From positions 1,488,001 through 1,552,000 of the forward strand of contig NZ_CP104144.1 of the NCBI RefSeq assembly GCF_025200715.1: 64,000 nt of DNA, given 5' to 3'. The stretch's first letter is position 1. Every line of letters starts with the position of its first letter. This stretch comes from Rhizobium sullae (GTDB lineage Bacteria > Pseudomonadota > Alphaproteobacteria > Rhizobiales > Rhizobiaceae). Made by a program: the position numbers and the translations under genes. Under the pieces are notes generated by a model. It ran no database searches. It was not told where the DNA came from and saw only the letters and a program-made list of their open reading frames with translations. Positions 62,883-64,000 of the stretch are shown here, piece after piece.

Positions 62883-64000
62883 GCGATCCGTTATCGATCT
62901 TTCTCATAGACGACGACAAGGACCTTCTCCGGGCCACCAAACAAACGCTGGAGCTTGCGGGCTTTAATGTTTCTGCCTTTTCGGCGGCGAGCGAAGCGCT
63001 TTCTGCCCTTAACTCCGATTTTGCAGGCGCAGTCGTCTCCGATATCCGCATGCCGCAGATTGACGGGCTGCAGCTTTTCAATCGCCTGCGCAAGGAAGAC
63101 GAGGACCTGCCGGTCATCCTGATCACTGGCCACGGCGATATTCCAATGGCGGTGAAGGCCATTCAGGATGGAGCTTACGACTTCATCACCAAGCCGTTTG
63201 CAACCGACAGGCTGGTCCAGGCCGTCAGAAGGGCTGTGGAAAAGCGCCGTCTCGTTCTGGAAAACAGGTCTTTGCGCCGGGCAGCCGACCAGGCCCGCGA
63301 CGACCTGCCGCTGATCGGCCAGACGGCGACCATGGAGCGGCTGCGCCGGACGTTGCGGCAGATCGCCGATACCGAGGTCGACGTGCTCGTCACGGGCGAA
63401 ACCGGCAGCGGCAAGGAAGTCGTCGCGAGCCTGCTGCATCGATGGAGCCGCAGGGCGTCAGGCAACTTCGTTGCACTCAACTGCGGGGCGCTGCCCGAAA
63501 CAGTCATCGAAAGCGAGCTCTTCGGCCACGAACCCGGCGCTTTCACCGGTGCGCAGAAGAAGCGCGTCGGGCGCATCGAGCATGCAAGCGGCGGCACGCT
63601 TTTTCTCGACGAGATCGAGAGCATGCCGCCCTCAACCCAGGTGCAGATGCTGCGGGTTCTCGAGATGCGGGAGGTGACGCCGCTCGGCACCAATGAGGTC
63701 CGGCCCGTTGACCTGCGCGTTGTCGCTGCGGCAAAGGTGGATCTCGCAGACCCGGGCCAGCGTGGTGATTTTCGCGAGGATCTCTATTACCGGCTCAATG
63801 TCGTCACTATCTCCATCCCGCCGCTTCGCGAGCGCCGCGACGACATTCCGCTTCTCTTTGGCCATTTTGCCGAGCGTGCGGCTTCTCGCTTCAAACGGGA
63901 GGTTCCGGCGATTTCGTCCGCCGTCCACCGTTATTTGCAGGATCATGGCTGGCCGGGAAACGTGCGCGAGCTGTCGCATTTTGCCGAACGCTTCGTTCTC
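62879..64000 (+). CDS. dctD: C4-dicarboxylate sigma-54 response regulator DctD, 3'-truncated by window
   Basis: The gene starts at the ATG overlapping the dctB stop and is open to the last base; 374 residues are visible. The receiver domain has [11 protein letters not shown] (acidic pocket), [12 protein letters not shown] (phosphoacceptor aspartate near 54) and FITKPF. The AAA+ domain has Walker A GETGSGKE, the sigma-54 contact loop GAFTGAQ and Walker [11 protein letters not shown]. It activates dctA at the sigma-54 promoter at 60871-60886. The C-terminal DNA-binding domain lies beyond the window. Confidence 0.96.
   Translation, partial: MSDPLSIFLIDDDKDLLRATKQTLELAGFNVSAFSAASEALSALNSDFAGAVVSDIRMPQIDGLQLFNRLRKEDEDLPVILITGHGDIPMAVKAIQDGAYDFITKPFATDRLVQAVRRAVEKRRLVLENRSLRRAADQARDDLPLIGQTATMERLRRTLRQIADTEVDVLVTGETGSGKEVVASLLHRWSRRASGNFVALNCGALPETVIESELFGHEPGAFTGAQKKRVGRIEHASGGTLFLDEIESMPPSTQVQMLRVLEMREVTPLGTNEVRPVDLRVVAAAKVDLADPGQRGDFREDLYYRLNVVTISIPPLRERRDDIPLLFGHFAERAASRFKREVPAISSAVHRYLQDHGWPGNVRELSHFAERFVL

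Overview
The window (64 kb, GC-rich, dense, short gene gaps, many ABC uptake operons) looks like an alpha-proteobacterial replicon of the Rhizobiaceae (Rhizobium/Sinorhizobium/Agrobacterium type). This is inferred from the DctA/DctB/DctD set, the NasT/NasS style of nitrate control, the sigma-54 promoters and the number of sugar and peptide-family importers. It could equally be a chromosome, chromid or large plasmid; no replication or transfer genes are present.

Layout. 1-5016: the end of a peptide-type ABC importer operon (partial binding protein, two permeases, fused double ATPase). 5032-7067: divergent Lrp/AsnC regulator and FAD-dependent amine/amino-acid oxidase. 7156-22935: a complete nitrate assimilation region, nasT1-nasS1, nrtABC, nasT2-nasS2, narK, nirB, nirD, nasA, cysG. 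23219-23832: a ParE/ParD-type toxin-antitoxin pair. 23984-31578: LacI regulator divergent from an alpha-L-rhamnosidase and CUT1 sugar ABC importer operon. 31660-36331: an island of small redox genes behind a MocR regulator, bounded by gene fragments and gene-poor DNA. 36332-44305: a GntR-regulated peptide-type ABC importer divergent from a mannonate-dehydratase-like gene and a keto-deoxyglucarate dehydratase. 44582-45979: small accessory genes and a hydrolase fragment. 46164-59381: a leftward operon of binding protein, putative glycosidase, permeases, ATPase, hydroxypyruvate isomerase, tartronate semialdehyde reductase and GH42 beta-galactosidase, under a divergent LacI regulator. 59447-64000: dctA divergent from dctB-dctD (dctD runs off the end).

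The most interesting part is the nitrate region. It is built from two tandem copies of one regulatory module: a NasT antiterminator gene, a NasS nitrate-sensor gene, then a sigma-54 promoter, then a leader of about 160-175 nt with a hexaloop hairpin (loop AACGRC, with the A1 and G4 expected of ANTAR targets) and an intrinsic terminator, then an effector operon. Module 1 drives nrtABC and module 2 drives narK-nirBD-nasA-cysG. The expected logic is nitrogen-limitation initiation through NtrC/sigma-54 plus nitrate-dependent readthrough, with two paralogous sensors available for two transport routes.

Other regulatory features that read directly from the sequence are a shared 13-bp operator on both sides of the gntR gene, an 11-bp inverted repeat operator in front of the rhamnosidase operon, a sigma-54 promoter plus a DctD-like site between dctA and dctB, and strong hairpins between genes, several of them just after a binding-protein gene.
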